Source: Chrysomallon squamiferum (lineage: Eukaryota > Mollusca > Gastropoda > Neomphalida > Peltospiridae). Taken from it: 64,000 nt of DNA. Below are positions 62,105-64,000 of this stretch, one piece after another; within the stretch, counting starts at the first letter, position 1, and every line of letters begins with the position of its first letter. Position numbers and translations under genes: made by a program. Location of the stretch: positions 1,178,155 to 1,242,154 of the forward strand of contig CM022678.1 of NCBI GenBank assembly GCA_012295275.1, in the 5' to 3' direction. The notes below the pieces were generated by a model, which was not told the DNA's origin, searched no databases, and worked only from the letters and a program-made list of their open reading frames with translations.

Positions 62105-62473
62105 TACAATTTGATCTTTTCATTATCACGGACTATCGGACGGTTGGCTACGATTTCGTCCGAGGAACCAATACAGTCGCAGAGTGTGTCCCCGCCTTTA
62201 GGCCTATTCCGTGACGCGTCGATTTTTTCCTACTGGGAACAAGATCCTTTCACTCTCAAACGAAACACTGCGGTCAGAAGTTGCGTATCTGAACTATTCC
62301 GGCATCTAACATAGAGTTTCGCAAAAGTCAACATTTAGAGTGTTGTTCTTTCAAAATACATTTCTGTGTTGTTAGGGTGTTCTATTGACTAATTTATTGT
62401 TTTATTTATTATTTATTTACCTGTACAGTGACAAATACGAGGAAAAAAAGAGACCAGTAATTAATAACCCTTC

Positions 62474-62486
62474 GTTACCTAGCAAC
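62474..62486. promoter_or_regulatory. RFX X-box
   Basis: GTTACCTAGCAAC consists of two RFX half-sites (GTTACC and AGCAAC) with a 1-bp spacer. RFX factors drive ciliary genes in animals. It is preceded by AATTAATAACCC and followed by CpG-rich sequence. The target gene would be outside the window. Confidence 0.45.
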
Positions 62487-62620
62487 CAGTCTAGTCGCCT
62501 GCACTGCGCACGTGCACCATGCAGTTGTTCAAACGTTTACATAATTTATATCAAATACTTTAACTTCAAACGAAGCGCCTCCTACTGTAAATTATGAACG
62601 ATAACTGACGAATGGCATTT

Positions 62621-62647
62621 GACCTCGGGGTCACGGTGACTTTGACA
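62621..62647. promoter_or_regulatory. Nuclear-receptor palindrome, ERE-like
   Basis: TGACCTCGGGGTCACGGTGA continuing CTTTGACA. GGTCACGGTGAC is an inverted repeat with a 3-bp spacer, one base from the GGTCAnnnTGACC estrogen-response-element consensus, with a further TGACCT half-site to the left. Confidence 0.4.
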
Positions 62648-62820
62648 AATGTCCGTATTGTGTCGAAACTTCCCGAGTTTCCTTACTCTCTCTTCGTCAG
62701 TTGCCGAGCACGCTACGTACAGTCTGATAGGGTAATTTGCTGTACTTGATATTAATCTGTCGTAAAAAGAATCGGGGGACGACCTAAACAGCGTGTCGTT
62801 CAGCCATCAAATTCAGTAAG
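62640..62820 (+). promoter_or_regulatory. Possible second non-coding first exon with donor
   Basis: CpG-containing sequence (GCCGAGCACGCTACGTAC, GGGGGACGACC) ending in AAATTCA|GTAAGA at 62815/62816. It resembles the 60.6-60.87 kb patch in composition. Only the donor and the base composition support it. Confidence 0.25.
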
Positions 62821-62864
62821 ATATTTAAACTGAAACTAGCAGCACTATTCTTTGTCTGTATGTA

Positions 62865-62875
<11 letters not shown>

Positions 62876-62897
<22 letters not shown>

Positions 62898-63001
62898 TTA
62901 ACTTATTATTATTATTTTATTCTTATTAATATTACATTCACAATGAAGGTGATTTTGAGTGTGCGTAAGCGTACGTGTACATTTATGAACTATTTCATAT
63001 T

Positions 63002-63049
<48 letters not shown>

Positions 63050-63060
63050 TGTATGTATGT
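62876..63060. repeat. (TA)n and (TATG)n microsatellites
   Basis: TA runs at 62878-62897 and 63009-63035, then TATG/TGTA units to 63060. Confidence 0.95.
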
Positions 63061-63165
63061 ATAAATGTATTAAAATAGTATGTAGGTATCAGACGTTTTA
63101 TGACTAACAGAAGCATTTCAAAGATAACAGTGTTAATATATTTACGCAAACACATAGACATGCGT

Positions 63166-63232
<67 letters not shown>
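63166..63232. repeat. (CT)n tract
   Basis: About 67 bp of uninterrupted CT, the reverse complement of the GA tract 1.16 kb upstream. Confidence 0.95.
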
Positions 63233-63235
<3 letters not shown>

Positions 63236-63239
63236 GTTT

Positions 63240-64000
63240 ATTTGTGTTATGTAATTCTGTTCACTCGCAGTTTAATGTAGGTAAAACTATTGTTATTCAA
63301 GTCTGGTACGACCAGTTTTTTAATTAATCCTTTGGAAGCTGCAGTCTTGACACAAAATAAACTTTAATGTTGTTTTTCTTGTCAGTGCGCATGCCCAGCA
63401 AACGACACTTCTAGAAGATGAATCTGACGAGTGTTTTCGATGGAATGTACGTATGCATAAATTACCATTTTAATTTATACTAATATATATATAACGGTTA
63501 CGGTTACATCTTCATTTCCAAAGCTCATTTATTAAATTTCAGTTTTTCTGTCTGCTGCACGTCTTTAGAATTCTTCTAACTGAAAACAGAATATTACAAC
63601 GTAACTTTTTTTTTTTTTTTTTTTTTTTTAATGTTTTTAGTAATTCAAACAGTGTTTCATTTCGTCTGCTATATGAAATTGGTGTTGTTGTTGCTGTTGT
63701 TGTCGTTTTCCTTGCCGAAGTAATGTCGTTCTCGTTCTTCATCGTAGAGGTAACGATCATTTTGAGTGATGTAAGGAATGTGTTAATGGATAAACGTTCA
63801 CACCATGCGTTTGTCTGTATGTACAAATGTGTGTTTGTTCATGTGTGGGGGTGCGCGCGTGCGCGTATGTTCGCATATAAGTGTGCGTATGTGTTCTCTG
63901 TATGTGGTATGTGTGTAGAGTTCTTACAAAATTATATATATACATATATATATATTGAATATTAATGTATATATATGTTTGTAATTATGAATATGTATGT
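63240..64000. other. No gene recognised
   Basis: Contains T21 at 63608-63629 and alternating TG/CG sequence near 63840-63870 (GTGCGCGCGTGCGCGT, a Z-DNA-prone run), then TA-rich sequence to the end. Confidence 0.5.

Overview
The window is animal nuclear DNA. It is AT-rich, full of microsatellites and minisatellites, and its genes are split by short GT-AG introns. A MyD88-type TIR adaptor, an nSTAND NTPase with a long ankyrin tail and a Ty3/Gypsy element together suggest an invertebrate. A mollusc or other lophotrochozoan is my best guess; the species cannot be fixed from this sequence alone. Most real coding sequence lies in small exons that a plain ORF list misses, so the models below were assembled from splice signals and reading-frame phase.

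Layout. 0-2 kb: one exon resembling the exosome subunit EXOSC6/MTR3, then a small two-exon gene of unknown function (1360-2042). 3-4.1 kb: a truncated copy of a non-autonomous DNA transposon. 5.2-9.3 kb: seven exons of a MyD88-like adaptor (+). The TIR domain is complete but no death-domain exon was found. 10.2-13.4 kb: an unrecognised five- or six-exon gene (-) for a secreted cysteine-rich protein. 15.2-16.4 kb: a decayed non-LTR retrotransposon endonuclease (-). 16.7-24.3 kb and 31.2-39.9 kb: two colinear blocks of an old segmental duplication. They are interrupted at different places by later insertions, including an intact second copy of the transposon (24319-25653).

25.7-58.8 kb (+): a large immune-receptor-like gene. 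Exon 1 is short and basic, followed by a 22 kb intron holding the second duplication block and an old Ty3/Gypsy element (42.3-47.5 kb). Exon 2 is Ser/Thr-rich. Exon 3 ends in a RHIM-type amyloid motif (FQVGDNNTI). Exon 4 encodes an nSTAND3-like P-loop NTPase and then a very long, nearly homogeneous ankyrin array cut by a 200-N assembly gap. NTPase and ankyrin parts lie in different frames, and the switch falls on an A8-G run that is a textbook -1 slippery heptamer. 59-64 kb has no convincing coding sequence but holds CpG-rich promoter-like patches, possible 5' UTR exons with donors, an RFX X-box, an ERE-like palindrome, and long GA and CT tracts in inverted orientation.

The most notable possibility is a RHIM-nSTAND3-ankyrin receptor about 16 kb from a TIR adaptor: an animal counterpart of the amyloid-signalling NLR architecture of fungi and bacteria. 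The retroelement is also notable because its decayed pol keeps the order protease-integrase-RT/RNase H, which is the Gmr1-like order and not the usual Ty3/Gypsy one.
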